Positions 9,065-17,793 of a stretch of 64,000 bases of DNA are shown here, piece by piece. The notes beneath the pieces were generated by a model. That model did not search any database. It worked only from the letters and a program-made list of their open reading frames with translations, and was not told the DNA's origin. A program made the position numbers and the translations under genes. Numbering within the stretch: position 1 is the stretch's first letter; each line of letters opens with the position of its first letter. Origin of the DNA: Cobetia sp. cqz5-12 (GTDB lineage Bacteria > Pseudomonadota > Gammaproteobacteria > Pseudomonadales > Halomonadaceae); the NCBI RefSeq assembly GCF_016495405.1, contig NZ_CP044522.1, positions 1,860,001-1,924,000 on the forward strand. Direction: 5' to 3'.

Positions 9065-9448
9065 ATGATGATGGTATTGCAGATTCTGGGCGGCTTCGTG
9101 CTGACAGCAGGGGTACTGCTGGCGGCAGTGCCGGAGCTGGTCAACCGCTTCAAGGGACCCGACGACACCCCGCTGACCGTTCCGAAGGAAACCGGCGCGG
9201 CGATTTCGCGGCGCATTCGTTGGGGCTGGGTCATCGCGGTAGGGTATCTGCTGATGTATCCGCCGATCGGCCTGGGTCTCTTGCCGGTGCTGGTGACGCT
9301 CGCGGTGGCAGGTATCGCCGGCATCATGACGGCCCGTCTGATGGGGCTGATGCTGGATGGCATCGAGATGCGCCATCTGTTCCGCTTCGCCGCCGAGTCG
9401 CTGATTCTGGGCGGCCTGTGGACCTGGTTCGTCAGACTGTCCGCCTGA
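9065..9448 (+). CDS. Small integral membrane protein, unknown function
   Basis: 127-residue protein with about four hydrophobic segments (roughly 2-22, 54-73, 75-96 and 108-125) and a short cytoplasmic polar stretch. No catalytic motif seen. ATG at 9065 has GGGAAG upstream; an earlier in-frame start would add 41 residues of non-membrane sequence running into the arsR promoter. Divergent from the ars operon and 60 nt before the reductase gene, but with no evident link to either. Confidence 0.65.
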   Translation: MMMVLQILGGFVLTAGVLLAAVPELVNRFKGPDDTPLTVPKETGAAISRRIRWGWVIAVGYLLMYPPIGLGLLPVLVTLAVAGIAGIMTARLMGLMLDGIEMRHLFRFAAESLILGGLWTWFVRLSA

Positions 9449-9508
9449 CGTCACTGTCGTGCTCGCTGTGCCGTCAGATCGCGGTTTACTGCATCCCGGG
9501 AGTCTTAC

Positions 9509-10597
9509 ATGCCGCTCAATGCATCCACGCAAGCTTTGTTGGCAGGGCTGGAGCGATCGCGACCGGTACTGGTGACCGGCGCGACCGGCTATGTTGCGGG
9601 GCAGCTGATTCGTCGCTTGCTGGAAGAGGGCCTGACGGTGCATGCCGCCGTGCGCGATCCCGGCAATAGCGAACGTCTGGCGGCGCTCAAGGCGCTGGCC
9701 GAACGCTTGCCGGGGGAGCTACGTGTCTTTGCCAGTGATCTGCTCACACAGGGCTCTTACGCTCAGGCGATGGCAGACTGTGGGGTGGTCTTTCACACCG
9801 CCTCACCCTTCGTGGTCAGTGTCGAGGACCCCGAGCGTGATCTGGTGCGTCCGGCGGTGGAGGGCACGCGCAATGTGCTGGAAGAGGCGAATCGTCAGGC
9901 TAGTGTCGAACGTGTGGTGCTGACCAGCAGCTGTGCTGCCATCTACAGTGACAATGCCGATGCGCTGGACACCCCGCGCGGCTGTTTCGACGAGGGTGTC
10001 TGGAACACCACGGCCTCGCTGACACACCAGGCCTACTCCCACTCCAAGACGCTGGCGGAACAGGCCGCCTGGCAGATTGCCGAGCAGCAGTCGCGCTGGC
10101 GGCTGGTAGTGATCAATCCCTCGCTGGTGCTTGGCCCCGCGATCAGCGATGACACGCACGGCGAATCCTTCAGCCTGATGACGCAGCTCTGTGACGGCAC
10201 GCTCAGGATAGGCGCGCCGGATTATGGCATGGGCGTGGTGGATGTACGTGATGTCGCCGAGGCGCATCTGGCGACGGGATTTCTGCCCACGGCCAATGGG
10301 CGTCATCTGGTCGCCGGGCACTCCTCAAGCTTCATCGCGCTGGGGCGCCTGTTGAGTCAATACGCAGGCCCGCAGTACGCGATTTCCACTCGCCAGTTAC
10401 CTAAATGGCTGGTGTGGCTGGCGGGTCCGCTGGCCAACAAGGCGGTGACGCGAAGGATCGTCGCACGCAATGTGGGCCATCCCTTCGTCTTCGACAATAC
10501 CCGCAGCCGCGAGCAGCTGGGCCTGGTCTACCGGCCTCTCGAGACCACCTTGCACGACATGTTCGACCAGCTGGTCGCCAGTGGACGCTTGTCCTGA
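9509..10597 (+). CDS. NAD(P)-dependent epimerase/reductase (dihydroflavonol reductase-like)
   Basis: 362-residue extended short-chain dehydrogenase that probably reduces an aldehyde or ketone. It has a Rossmann glycine motif TGATGYVAG at 23-31 and catalytic YSHSK at 176-180. Sequences such as VFHTASPFVV and EGTRNVLEEA are typical of the 4-dihydroflavonol reductase / methylglyoxal reductase branch. Substrate unknown. The start ATG follows GGGAGTCTTAC. Confidence 0.85.
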   Translation: MPLNASTQALLAGLERSRPVLVTGATGYVAGQLIRRLLEEGLTVHAAVRDPGNSERLAALKALAERLPGELRVFASDLLTQGSYAQAMADCGVVFHTASPFVVSVEDPERDLVRPAVEGTRNVLEEANRQASVERVVLTSSCAAIYSDNADALDTPRGCFDEGVWNTTASLTHQAYSHSKTLAEQAAWQIAEQQSRWRLVVINPSLVLGPAISDDTHGESFSLMTQLCDGTLRIGAPDYGMGVVDVRDVAEAHLATGFLPTANGRHLVAGHSSSFIALGRLLSQYAGPQYAISTRQLPKWLVWLAGPLANKAVTRRIVARNVGHPFVFDNTRSREQLGLVYRPLETTLHDMFDQLVASGRLS

Positions 10598-10603
10598 TAC
10601 TGG

Positions 10604-11020
10604 TTAATACATCGTAGGGAATAGTCCCAATGTTCCACTTGGGTCATAGCCCATTCTATAGCGTATCGTCGTATTGGGAGTAATAGTGTCCTTTACTTCT
10701 TTGACACCAGTTTCACAAAGGCCTTGATCTGCTGAAGCGCTGATTATATATGTCCCCGGGGTCAGATCCAGCGAGACGGTTTCGGCTGGATTGAGTTTGG
10801 TTGTGAGGACGCCATTGATTTTTATCATGATACCGCAAGCGCTACCCAGCAGCCCGCTATCACGGGTTAAAGTCAATGTTCCATGCTCTTCCTGTAAGGG
10901 TTTATCATGTGCATAAATTCTTTCAGGAGGGACGGGGTCAGCATCTAATGATGAAATTGGCGTAGTAGAGCAACCTGTAATGGTAAGCACGAGTACAGTT
11001 GTTATTAGTGTGCGTGTCAT
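10604..11020 (-). CDS. Small outer-membrane-type lipoprotein
   Basis: 138-residue predicted lipoprotein with signal MTRTLITTVLVLTITGC; the lipobox Cys is residue 17. The mature part has beta-rich sequence (TLTLTRDSGLLGSACGIMIKING, in pieces) and an acylation-adjacent Ser/Thr stretch. It resembles a group of short lipoproteins common in pseudomonads, sometimes mis-annotated as dehydratase. The gene and its upstream 100 bp are visibly more AT-rich than neighbours, so transfer is possible. ATG at 11020 follows GAGG. Converges with the reductase gene. Confidence 0.75.
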   Translation of the reverse strand: MTRTLITTVLVLTITGCSTTPISSLDADPVPPERIYAHDKPLQEEHGTLTLTRDSGLLGSACGIMIKINGVLTTKLNPAETVSLDLTPGTYIISASADQGLCETGVKEVKDTITPNTTIRYRMGYDPSGTLGLFPTMY

Positions 11021-11135
11021 CGCTGCCTCAGAAATGGTGAGCATGAAGTTAGAAACGTTCAAAGACCATCGTATATTTTGATTGCTCGATGGTATATTTA
11101 AATCAACTTAATCGACAGTATGATTTTCTTTGGCT

Positions 11136-11348
11136 TTAGCATTTCCTCAACGGCTCCAGCAGTGCATTCAATCCGTTGTGATCAATCTCGTGCATCAGCG
11201 CGAGCAGGCGACCGATCTCGCCCTGCGGAAACCCCTTGCGCGCAAACCAGCCCAGATAATCCCCGGGCAGGTCGGCAATCAGGCGTCCGGCATACTTGCC
11301 ATAGGGCATCTGGCAGGTCGTCAGTGTCTGCAGGTCTTCAGGGCTCAT
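11136..11348 (-). CDS. DUF3820 family protein
   Basis: 70-residue protein matching the DUF3820 pattern: MPYGKYAGRLIADLP at 14-28, YLGWFARKGFP and IGRLLALMHEIDHNGL. The family is widespread in gammaproteobacteria; some members are described as putative quorum-sensing-regulated factors, but biochemical function is unknown. ATG at 11348 follows AAAGG. Confidence 0.85.
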   Translation of the reverse strand: MSPEDLQTLTTCQMPYGKYAGRLIADLPGDYLGWFARKGFPQGEIGRLLALMHEIDHNGLNALLEPLRKC

Positions 11349-11484
11349 CCTTTGACTCTCATTCAGTTCGGGTAGGGGGCGGGTTCTCAGCTAGCGGTGC
11401 CATTCTGGCATAGCTGTGATGCAACGGTTGGGTTTTGCCACACTATCGCCATCTCTCCTGCATACCCACAGCACGGAGAGACTC

Positions 11485-12951
11485 ATGCCTCGCGATTACC
11501 AGAACCTGGAGCAGCTCCCTCTCGCCGGTGAATGGCGTGCCGGACGAGCCGGCAAGACGCTCGAGGTGGTGGACCCCTTTGATCAAAGCTCGCTGCTTTC
11601 GATCTCCATGGCCAATGCCGAGGATCTCGATGTCAGTTATCGCAAGGCGCGTGATGTTCAGCCTGACTGGGCTCTGACACCGGCAAGCGAGCGCGCTGGC
11701 GTGATGCACAAGGTAGTGGAGCTGATGGACGAGCGACGCGAAGAGCTGCTCGGCTGGTTGATTCGTGAGTCCGGCAGTACCCGCATCAAGGCTCAGGCGG
11801 AACTGGCGGCAGCCCGTGCGATCACGCTGGAGTCCGCCGCGATGGCCAACCGCGTGGCCGGAATGGCGATGGAGGCCCAGGTGCCGGGCAAGGAGAGCCG
11901 TGTCTTCCGCAAGCCGCTGGGGGTCATCGGCATCATCAGCCCGTGGAATTTCCCGCTGCATCTGACCCAGCGTTCCCTGGCGCCGGCACTGGCGCTCGGC
12001 AACAGCGTCGTCATCAAGCCGGCCAGTGATACCCCGCTGACCGGCGGCCTCCTGCTGGCCAGATTGTTCGAGGAGGCGGGGCTGCCTGCCGGTGTCCTGA
12101 GCGTGGTGGTCGGTGCCGGCAGCGAGATTGGCGACGCCTTCGTGGATCACGAGGTGCCGCGGCTGATCTCCTTTACCGGTTCTACCCAGGTGGGCAAGGG
12201 CATCGGCAAGCGCGCCGTCGGTGGTGATCATCTCAAGCACGTAGCCCTGGAGCTGGGTGGTAACAGCCCCTTCGTGGTGCTTGATGATGCGGATATCGAG
12301 CAGGCGGTGGACGCCGCTCTGGTCGGCAAGTTCCTCCATCAGGGGCAGATATGCATGGCTATCAACCGCATCATCGTCGATGAGTCGGTCCATGACGCCT
12401 TTGTCGATCGCTTCGTGGCGCGTGCCCGTGCACTCAAGGTCGGCGATCCCGCACAGGACGATACCGTCATCGGGCCGATCATCAATGCCAAGCAGCGTGA
12501 TGGTCTGCTCGAGATGATCGAGACGGCCAAGGGCGAGGGCGCCCAGGTGATGCTTGAGGGCGAGACGCAGGGTCAGCTGGTGCCGCCGCATGTGTTCACC
12601 GATGTCACCAATGACATGAGCCTGGCGCAGAACGAGATCTTCGGTCCGCTGGTCGGCATCCAGAAGGCCCGTGACGAAGCGCATGCGCTGGAACTTGCCA
12701 ATGGCACCGAATATGGCCTTTCGGCTTCCGTCTTCACCGCGGATATCGCACGCGGCGAGCGCTTCGCGCGCCAGGTCGAGGCGGGCATGGTGCACGTCAA
12801 CGACATGCCGGTGAATGATGACCCCCGCGCGCCCTTCGGCGGCGAGAAGAATTCAGGCCTCGGGCGCTTCAATGGCGACTGGGTGCTGGAGGAATTCACC
12901 ACCGACCAATGGGTCAGCCTGCAGGTCGAGCCACGCCAATATCCTTTCTGA
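11485..12951 (+). CDS. Aldehyde dehydrogenase
   Basis: 488-residue NAD(P)-dependent aldehyde dehydrogenase. Visible catalytic residues are Asn155 in SPWNFP, Glu256 in ALELGGN and the nucleophile Cys290 in [14 protein letters not shown]-binding FTGSTQVG at about 230-237. The sequence pattern is closest to benzaldehyde/vanillin or succinate-semialdehyde-type enzymes, but substrate cannot be set from sequence. ATG at 11485 has CGGAG upstream; an earlier in-frame ATG would add 23 residues not typical of the family. No pathway neighbours. Confidence 0.92.
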   Translation: MPRDYQNLEQLPLAGEWRAGRAGKTLEVVDPFDQSSLLSISMANAEDLDVSYRKARDVQPDWALTPASERAGVMHKVVELMDERREELLGWLIRESGSTRIKAQAELAAARAITLESAAMANRVAGMAMEAQVPGKESRVFRKPLGVIGIISPWNFPLHLTQRSLAPALALGNSVVIKPASDTPLTGGLLLARLFEEAGLPAGVLSVVVGAGSEIGDAFVDHEVPRLISFTGSTQVGKGIGKRAVGGDHLKHVALELGGNSPFVVLDDADIEQAVDAALVGKFLHQGQICMAINRIIVDESVHDAFVDRFVARARALKVGDPAQDDTVIGPIINAKQRDGLLEMIETAKGEGAQVMLEGETQGQLVPPHVFTDVTNDMSLAQNEIFGPLVGIQKARDEAHALELANGTEYGLSASVFTADIARGERFARQVEAGMVHVNDMPVNDDPRAPFGGEKNSGLGRFNGDWVLEEFTTDQWVSLQVEPRQYPF

Positions 12952-12982
12952 TCCCTTTTATCTGTAGTTGCGCATGACAAAC

Positions 12983-13020
12983 AACGCCCCGCTCAGCCTG
13001 CTGGCTGAGCGGGGCGTTTT
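12983..13020 (+). terminator. Intrinsic terminator after aldehyde dehydrogenase
   Basis: Stem AACGCCCCGCTCAGCC / GGCTGAGCGGGGCGTT with loop TGCT, followed by TT. Confidence 0.88.
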
Positions 13021-13130
13021 AATGGTGGGTAATGTAGACACGTCATGGTGGGTGAGGCAGGCAACAAGGCCTGGGGATCGTGACAACTAGGGCGGCCCTA
13101 TCGAGAGGACAGGCACGCAAGCTGCGATCA

Positions 13131-14015
13131 TCAGTAGGGATCGAGGGCGGAAAGCGTCACGACCAGCCCCAGTACCAGCGCCGCCAACAACACTTCCAAT
13201 CGGGTCATCCACACAAGGGCTCGTGTGGTGCCGCCCGGGCCAGAAAGCTGCGGCACCAGCCAATAGCGATTGAAGAGGGCGATACTGACCATACTGAGCA
13301 CCAGCCCGATCTTGATGGCCAGCAGTCCCTGATAAGGGTGGGACCAGTCCAGCGGAGGTGTCCCGAGAATCAGCCCGGTATTGAGGGCCCCCGTCACGAC
13401 CACCAGAGCGACCGCGAGGTGGCCCATGCGGGAGAAGCGTATCAAGGCAGCTCTGGCAGCTTGGCAAAACGTTTCGGCATGCAACGCACGCAGGGTGGAC
13501 ACCACCGGGAACAACGCCCCGATCCAGAAGCCGCCACTGAGCAGGTGCAGCCATTGATTGGCGCGGTGAATACCTCCCAGCCAGCCACCGTGCATGGCGG
13601 CGTGACCGGAGAACGCAAGGCTTGCCAACATTGCCATGCTCGCAAGCGCCAGGAACACCAGGCGATGTGCGGGAATCACCATCAGCGCCAGCACTGCCAT
13701 CGACAGGATGCCTGCCTTGCCTGCCCAGGCAAGCCCCGAGGTCGTCTGGGTCATGACGCTCCATGCCAGGGAGACATTGGAGAGATCTCCCCAGCCAGCC
13801 CCGATGATGGCAGTCTGGAGTGGCAGTTGGCAGGCAGTGGCGATCACGGCCAAAGCCAGTGCCAGGCGCAAGGCCCCCGACCAGCGCTCCTCAAGCCAGA
13901 GGCGCAGCTCGCGCGACGACGATGTCAGCAGAAAGCCGCTGACGCCCCAAAGAAACACGACCGCTCCGTCAAGGACGAAGCGGCTCGCGGCAAGGGCGTT
14001 ATCGGGGCCGATCAC
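13131..14015 (-). CDS. copD: Copper resistance protein CopD
   Basis: 294-residue inner-membrane protein of the CopD/PcoD family, thought to move copper across the cytoplasmic membrane together with periplasmic CopC. About eight hydrophobic segments are visible, with family His/Met positions in FSGHAAMHGGW and HRANQWLHLL. The start is read as GTG at 14015, overlapping the copC stop as GTGA, which indicates translational coupling. An upstream in-frame ATG inside copC would add 21 residues with no membrane character. Confidence 0.88.
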   Translation of the reverse strand: MIGPDNALAASRFVLDGAVVFLWGVSGFLLTSSSRELRLWLEERWSGALRLALALAVIATACQLPLQTAIIGAGWGDLSNVSLAWSVMTQTTSGLAWAGKAGILSMAVLALMVIPAHRLVFLALASMAMLASLAFSGHAAMHGGWLGGIHRANQWLHLLSGGFWIGALFPVVSTLRALHAETFCQAARAALIRFSRMGHLAVALVVVTGALNTGLILGTPPLDWSHPYQGLLAIKIGLVLSMVSIALFNRYWLVPQLSGPGGTTRALVWMTRLEVLLAALVLGLVVTLSALDPY

Positions 14016-14377
14016 GGCGTGACGGTGAACTGATACTGGCCTTCGGTCTTGTGACCATCGGTGGAAAGCACATGCCATTTGACGGCATATTTCCCTGCCT
14101 CGAGCGTCTTGCTGACCGGAGCGCTCAACGTCTTGCCGCCATTGTCGAGAGTGGTATCTCCCAGTGAGACGGGATTGCCATCGACTCTACTGAGACCCAG
14201 GCCACTGAAGGGCAACTCCAGCCCTTCGCTGAAGGTCAGGCTGATGCTCGTTGGCGAGGTGATTTTGGCGCCGTCCGCGGGATTGGCACTGCTGACATGG
14301 GCGTGAGCAAATGCCTGGCCACTGAACAGCAGGCTGCCAGCGACGAGTGTGGTGAGCCAGTGTCTTGCATGCGCCAT
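14012..14377 (-). CDS. copC: Periplasmic copper-binding protein CopC
   Basis: 121-residue CopC with signal peptide 1-24 (cleavage after AFA), giving a mature N-terminus HAHV. The N-terminal His of the mature protein together with Asp107 and His109 in WHVLSTDGHKTEG form the conserved Cu(II) site of the family. The Met-rich Cu(I) site of plasmid PcoC/CopC is not evident. First gene of copCD. Confidence 0.93.
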   Translation of the reverse strand: MAHARHWLTTLVAGSLLFSGQAFAHAHVSSANPADGAKITSPTSISLTFSEGLELPFSGLGLSRVDGNPVSLGDTTLDNGGKTLSAPVSKTLEAGKYAVKWHVLSTDGHKTEGQYQFTVTP

Positions 14378-14419
14378 CTTGATGTCCTCTGGAATTCAGT
14401 CGCGTCGTCTTGTGCACGG

Positions 14420-14452
14420 TCTGGTCATGGGGATCCACATCCTCTGACCAGA
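14420..14452. promoter_or_regulatory. Inverted repeat upstream of copC
   Basis: Perfect 8-bp arms TCTGGTCA (14420-14427) and TGACCAGA (14445-14452) lie 43-75 bp upstream of the copC start. Possible operator; it does not match a copper-box consensus I can name. Confidence 0.35.
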
Positions 14453-14544
14453 GGTATGCACTTGCAGAAGGGGCACGTTACCTCAGCCAGCACTGTGGTG
14501 TCCCCCGCAATAATGTCGCACCCCAAGCTTCGCCTGGTGGCGGA

Positions 14545-15360
14545 TCAATGACCGATCAGAGAGACGCTACCCAGCCAGGCAAGCCTGAGTGCCAGCAATG
14601 ACAGCGCCCATTTGAACAAACCATCGAAGTGCCGGTTGGAGACGCGATCCAGAAAGCGCAGTCCGAGTCGAGTACCGATCAGGCCCGCACCGATCATCAG
14701 CACGATCAGGGGCAACCACTCCTGGAAGACAAACCCTGCCATGCCGAAGATGAAGGCCTTGGTGAGGTGCTGCGCGACCATGCAGGCCGCGAAGGTCGCC
14801 ACCTTGGTGTGACGCTCGCCACCGCCTTGCTTGATGAAGCTCGCGACCAGTGGGCCGCTGGCCCCGATCAGACTCGAAAGGAACGTCGTGATGGCACCGG
14901 CTATCAAGGTGCCCGTGCGGCTCAATGCCCGCTTGGGCAGCGCCGGCCCCCAGCAGGTGAACAGCACGAACAGCGCGATGGAAAGCTCCAGCACCCCTTC
15001 AGGCAAGCGGATCAACACCCAGGCCGCGACCAGCGCACCCAGCGCCACACCGGGCAGAAAGGCCAGCAGACGGCGCATGTCGATATGGCGCCATGTCATC
15101 GCCATACGCCCACCGTTGGAGCCCAGCTGTACCATGCCATGCACAGGAATCAGGGCAACGGCAGGCATCAACTGCGCCATGAACATGATCAGCAGCGTGC
15201 CCCCACCGACTCCGACAGCCGCAGACAGTGCGGAGGTGGCAGCAGCCAGCAGGATCAACGCGAAGACGATGGGCAGCGAGAGCGGGAAATACTGCCCGAG
15301 GCCGTCAAGCAGGCTTGCGAAATAGGGGATATCGGTGGGACTGACGGGCATTGCGGGCAT
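14545..15360 (-). CDS. TauE/SafE-family sulfite exporter-like permease
   Basis: 271-residue membrane protein of the TauE/SafE family (about 8 hydrophobic segments), with the conserved AAVGVGGGTLLIMFM and ASGPLVASFIKQGG halves. Family members export sulfite, sulfoacetate or other organosulfur anions; here it sits between copCD and copRS, so a link to copper or thiol stress is possible but unproven. The start is ambiguous between ATG 15360 and ATG 15351; the latter has AGGATG at a better distance. Confidence 0.85.
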   Translation of the reverse strand: MPAMPVSPTDIPYFASLLDGLGQYFPLSLPIVFALILLAAATSALSAAVGVGGGTLLIMFMAQLMPAVALIPVHGMVQLGSNGGRMAMTWRHIDMRRLLAFLPGVALGALVAAWVLIRLPEGVLELSIALFVLFTCWGPALPKRALSRTGTLIAGAITTFLSSLIGASGPLVASFIKQGGGERHTKVATFAACMVAQHLTKAFIFGMAGFVFQEWLPLIVLMIGAGLIGTRLGLRFLDRVSNRHFDGLFKWALSLLALRLAWLGSVSLIGH

Positions 15361-15728
15361 CCTGTACAGATAGCCAATGATGAAGTGACATTCGGCTGGC
15401 GGCTGATAGGGAGTAGCGTGGCTGGCCGGCACGCAAGGCTACCGTGCCAGGAAGGCTCTGCCCAGTATGGGGCAGGCATTGCCTGAAGAGGTTCTCGATC
15501 CATCGGAGGGTTCACCCGATGATGAGGCGGCAGATATCAGCGCTTCTGGATATCACCAAGGTATTTCCCGCAGGCAATGGTGTAATGTCCGGTACCGGTC
15601 ATTACCGTTTCGCGCTCTTTCAGTCAGCACTCAGCTTACACCTGCAAGATGGAGGTGTTTTTATGCATAGGTTGCTCTTGCCATGGGGGCAGTGTTCATT
15701 GGGGGTCATGGAATGAAGGAGGAGTGTC
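15361..15728. other. Divergent intergenic region, tauE-like / copR
   Basis: 368 bp without a convincing gene. It must hold the divergent promoters of the TauE-like permease and copRS. Short reading frames here lack ribosome sites and family features. I see no clear CopR box. Confidence 0.5.
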
Positions 15729-16403
15729 ATGAAGCTGTTGTTGCTTGAGGATGATGACCTGTTGGCAGAAAGCCTCGCTGAACTGCTGGAAGATAATGGC
15801 TACCGACTGGATGTTTCCACCAGTCTGAATGATGCCCAGGCTTTCATGGCAACCGAACAGTATGCGCTGGCGATTCTGGATCTCGGGCTTCCCGATGGCT
15901 CGGGACTGGAGTTGCTCAAGCGCTGGCGACAGTCCCACGTGGATATTCCTGTGCTGATCCTTACGGCGCGTGATACCTGGGAGGACAAGGTAGTCGGGTT
16001 GCGCAGTGGGGCGGATGATTATCTGACCAAGCCATTTCATGAAGCCGAGTTGCTGGCGCGACTACACGCGCTGCTTCGTCGTCGGCAAGGGGGAGGTCAT
16101 ACGTATCTTGAGGTCAGCGGGATTCAGCTGGATGAAGAGTCGCAACGTGTCAGTTGCGACGGAGAGGATTGGTCTTCCTTGACGGCTACCGAATTCCGTT
16201 TGTTGCGCTACCTCATGCATCATCCGGGTAGAGTGCATTCCAAGGCGCAGTTGCTGGATCAACTCTATGCACTGGAGCAAGATGCTGCAGCACCCAACCT
16301 GGTAGAAGTCTATATCGCTCGTCTTCGCCGCCGCTTGGGCAAGGACTTGATACAGACCCGTCGCGGACAGGGGTACCTGCTTGTTTCACATCGATCGTCG
16401 TAG
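15729..16403 (+). CDS. OmpR-family response regulator (CopR-like)
   Basis: 224-residue two-component regulator. The receiver domain has acidic pocket EDDD at 7-10, phosphoacceptor Asp51 in ILDLGLPDGSG, Thr79 and Lys101 in LTKPF; a winged-helix DNA-binding domain follows from about 125 (LTATEFRLLRYL, VYIARLRRRLG). GGAGG lies upstream of the ATG. It overlaps the kinase gene by 23 nt and precedes copAB, so copper-responsive control is likely. PhoP/QseB-type specificity remains an alternative. Confidence 0.87.
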   Translation: MKLLLLEDDDLLAESLAELLEDNGYRLDVSTSLNDAQAFMATEQYALAILDLGLPDGSGLELLKRWRQSHVDIPVLILTARDTWEDKVVGLRSGADDYLTKPFHEAELLARLHALLRRRQGGGHTYLEVSGIQLDEESQRVSCDGEDWSSLTATEFRLLRYLMHHPGRVHSKAQLLDQLYALEQDAAAPNLVEVYIARLRRRLGKDLIQTRRGQGYLLVSHRSS

Positions 16404-17715
16404 CCTTCGTTTTCGCCTGCTGACACGCCTGGGAGGTGCATCCCTCGCGGTGGTGTTGTTTGCCTGGTATCTGCACGGCTTCTTTCTCCACGAGCTGGCG
16501 AAGGACTTTCTTGGCGAGCGCCTCAAGGATGAGGCATCGCATATCGTCACCTTGCTCAAGAAAGATGAGCGTCCTGTAGCCCAGCTCATGGCGGCGGCCC
16601 GTGAGGAGTCCCTGAGCTTTCATCATTTCTATGTGCTGCGAGTCGGGGAGAAGGTCAGTACTTCGCTTCCTGCCGTGCCGTCGGAGATGCTCCCTTTGCT
16701 TGAGGGCAAGGGAAATGCGTTGATCATGCATCAGTTTCAGCAACAGCCTCTGTTGGCCTATCGGCACGTCTTTGATATTCGCGGGAAGGCGGTGCAATTG
16801 CTGATTGCCGAGAATTTCTCGCCAGTGGAGCAGGGCTTGACCCGAGTGCATTGGTGGATCGCCGCCAGCGCCATCTTGTTGTGGGGGATTCTGATATCAC
16901 TCAATCTGCTGGCGGTAAGGCGAGGGCTCAAGCCGTTGAGTGTCCTGCGTCATCAATTGGGCGAACTCCAGTCCGGGTACCGAAAGCGAATTGTGCTTGA
17001 TGCCCCTTCGGAGCTTGACGCGCTGGTATCACAGCTCAACAAGCTGCTGGATGAATTTGATCGCCGGCTGACTCGCTCGCGAGAGTCCGTTGCCAACCTG
17101 TCTCATGCCCTAAAGACACCTCTGGCGGCATTGACTCAGGTGTTACGTGGTACACGCCCGATCAATGAGGTACGCCGTGGCAAGATGTTGGTGCGAGTTG
17201 AGGCAATACATGCGCAGCTCGCAGCTGAATTGAGGCGCGCTCGCATCGCTGGTCCGCGTGCAGGCCAATCGACTCACCCTATTGAAGAAGCCGGTCGTCT
17301 GATCGAGATGTTTCAGGGAATCTATCCGCAGAGATGTTTTCAACTCGAATGCTCGGGCCTTGCTGCAGGACATGCCGAATACCTGGTGAATATTGAAACC
17401 CAGGATTTTACCGAAATACTGGGTATATTGCTGGATAATGCAGGCAAGTGGTCCACCCATCAGGTGCAATGCCAGATGCGAATGGATAAGGACCAGCTCT
17501 CAGTAAGAGTAGAGGATGATGGCCCGGGCGTTCCACAGAAGGATCTGACGCATCTTGGGGTGCGTGGTTGGCGACGAGACGAAACACAACCTGGGTATGG
17601 ACTGGGACTGTCCATTCTCGGTCATCTTGTCGAGCATTATGCAGGTTGTTTGACATATTCCTCTGGTCAATCTGGTGGGTTGAGAGTCGATATTCGCTTG
17701 CCGACTCGTAATTGA
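16381..17715 (+). CDS. Sensor histidine kinase (CopS/PhoQ-like)
   Basis: 444-residue inner-membrane kinase. Transmembrane segments at about 17-36 and 157-178 enclose a periplasmic sensor. A HAMP-like linker leads to the dimerisation box NLSHALKTPLAAL with His242, then the N-box (LGILLDNAGKWS), DDGPGVP and GYGLGLSIL of the ATPase. The H-box wording is of the PhoQ type. The start is TTG at 16381, with AGGGG upstream and inside the end of the regulator gene; no ATG exists near the N-terminus. Probably senses periplasmic copper, by context. Confidence 0.85.
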   Translation: MFHIDRRSLRFRLLTRLGGASLAVVLFAWYLHGFFLHELAKDFLGERLKDEASHIVTLLKKDERPVAQLMAAAREESLSFHHFYVLRVGEKVSTSLPAVPSEMLPLLEGKGNALIMHQFQQQPLLAYRHVFDIRGKAVQLLIAENFSPVEQGLTRVHWWIAASAILLWGILISLNLLAVRRGLKPLSVLRHQLGELQSGYRKRIVLDAPSELDALVSQLNKLLDEFDRRLTRSRESVANLSHALKTPLAALTQVLRGTRPINEVRRGKMLVRVEAIHAQLAAELRRARIAGPRAGQSTHPIEEAGRLIEMFQGIYPQRCFQLECSGLAAGHAEYLVNIETQDFTEILGILLDNAGKWSTHQVQCQMRMDKDQLSVRVEDDGPGVPQKDLTHLGVRGWRRDETQPGYGLGLSILGHLVEHYAGCLTYSSGQSGGLRVDIRLPTRN

Positions 17716-17793
17716 TTCAGTCTTTCAGGTTCGTTTCAGCTTGACGTGGCTTCATCTGTGTCATGACTCATCTTTCATGACCCGGGAGAAACA

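Noticed and set aside
13080..14033. 317-aa open frame antisense to copD
   Set aside because: Antisense reading of a membrane protein gene; no motifs.
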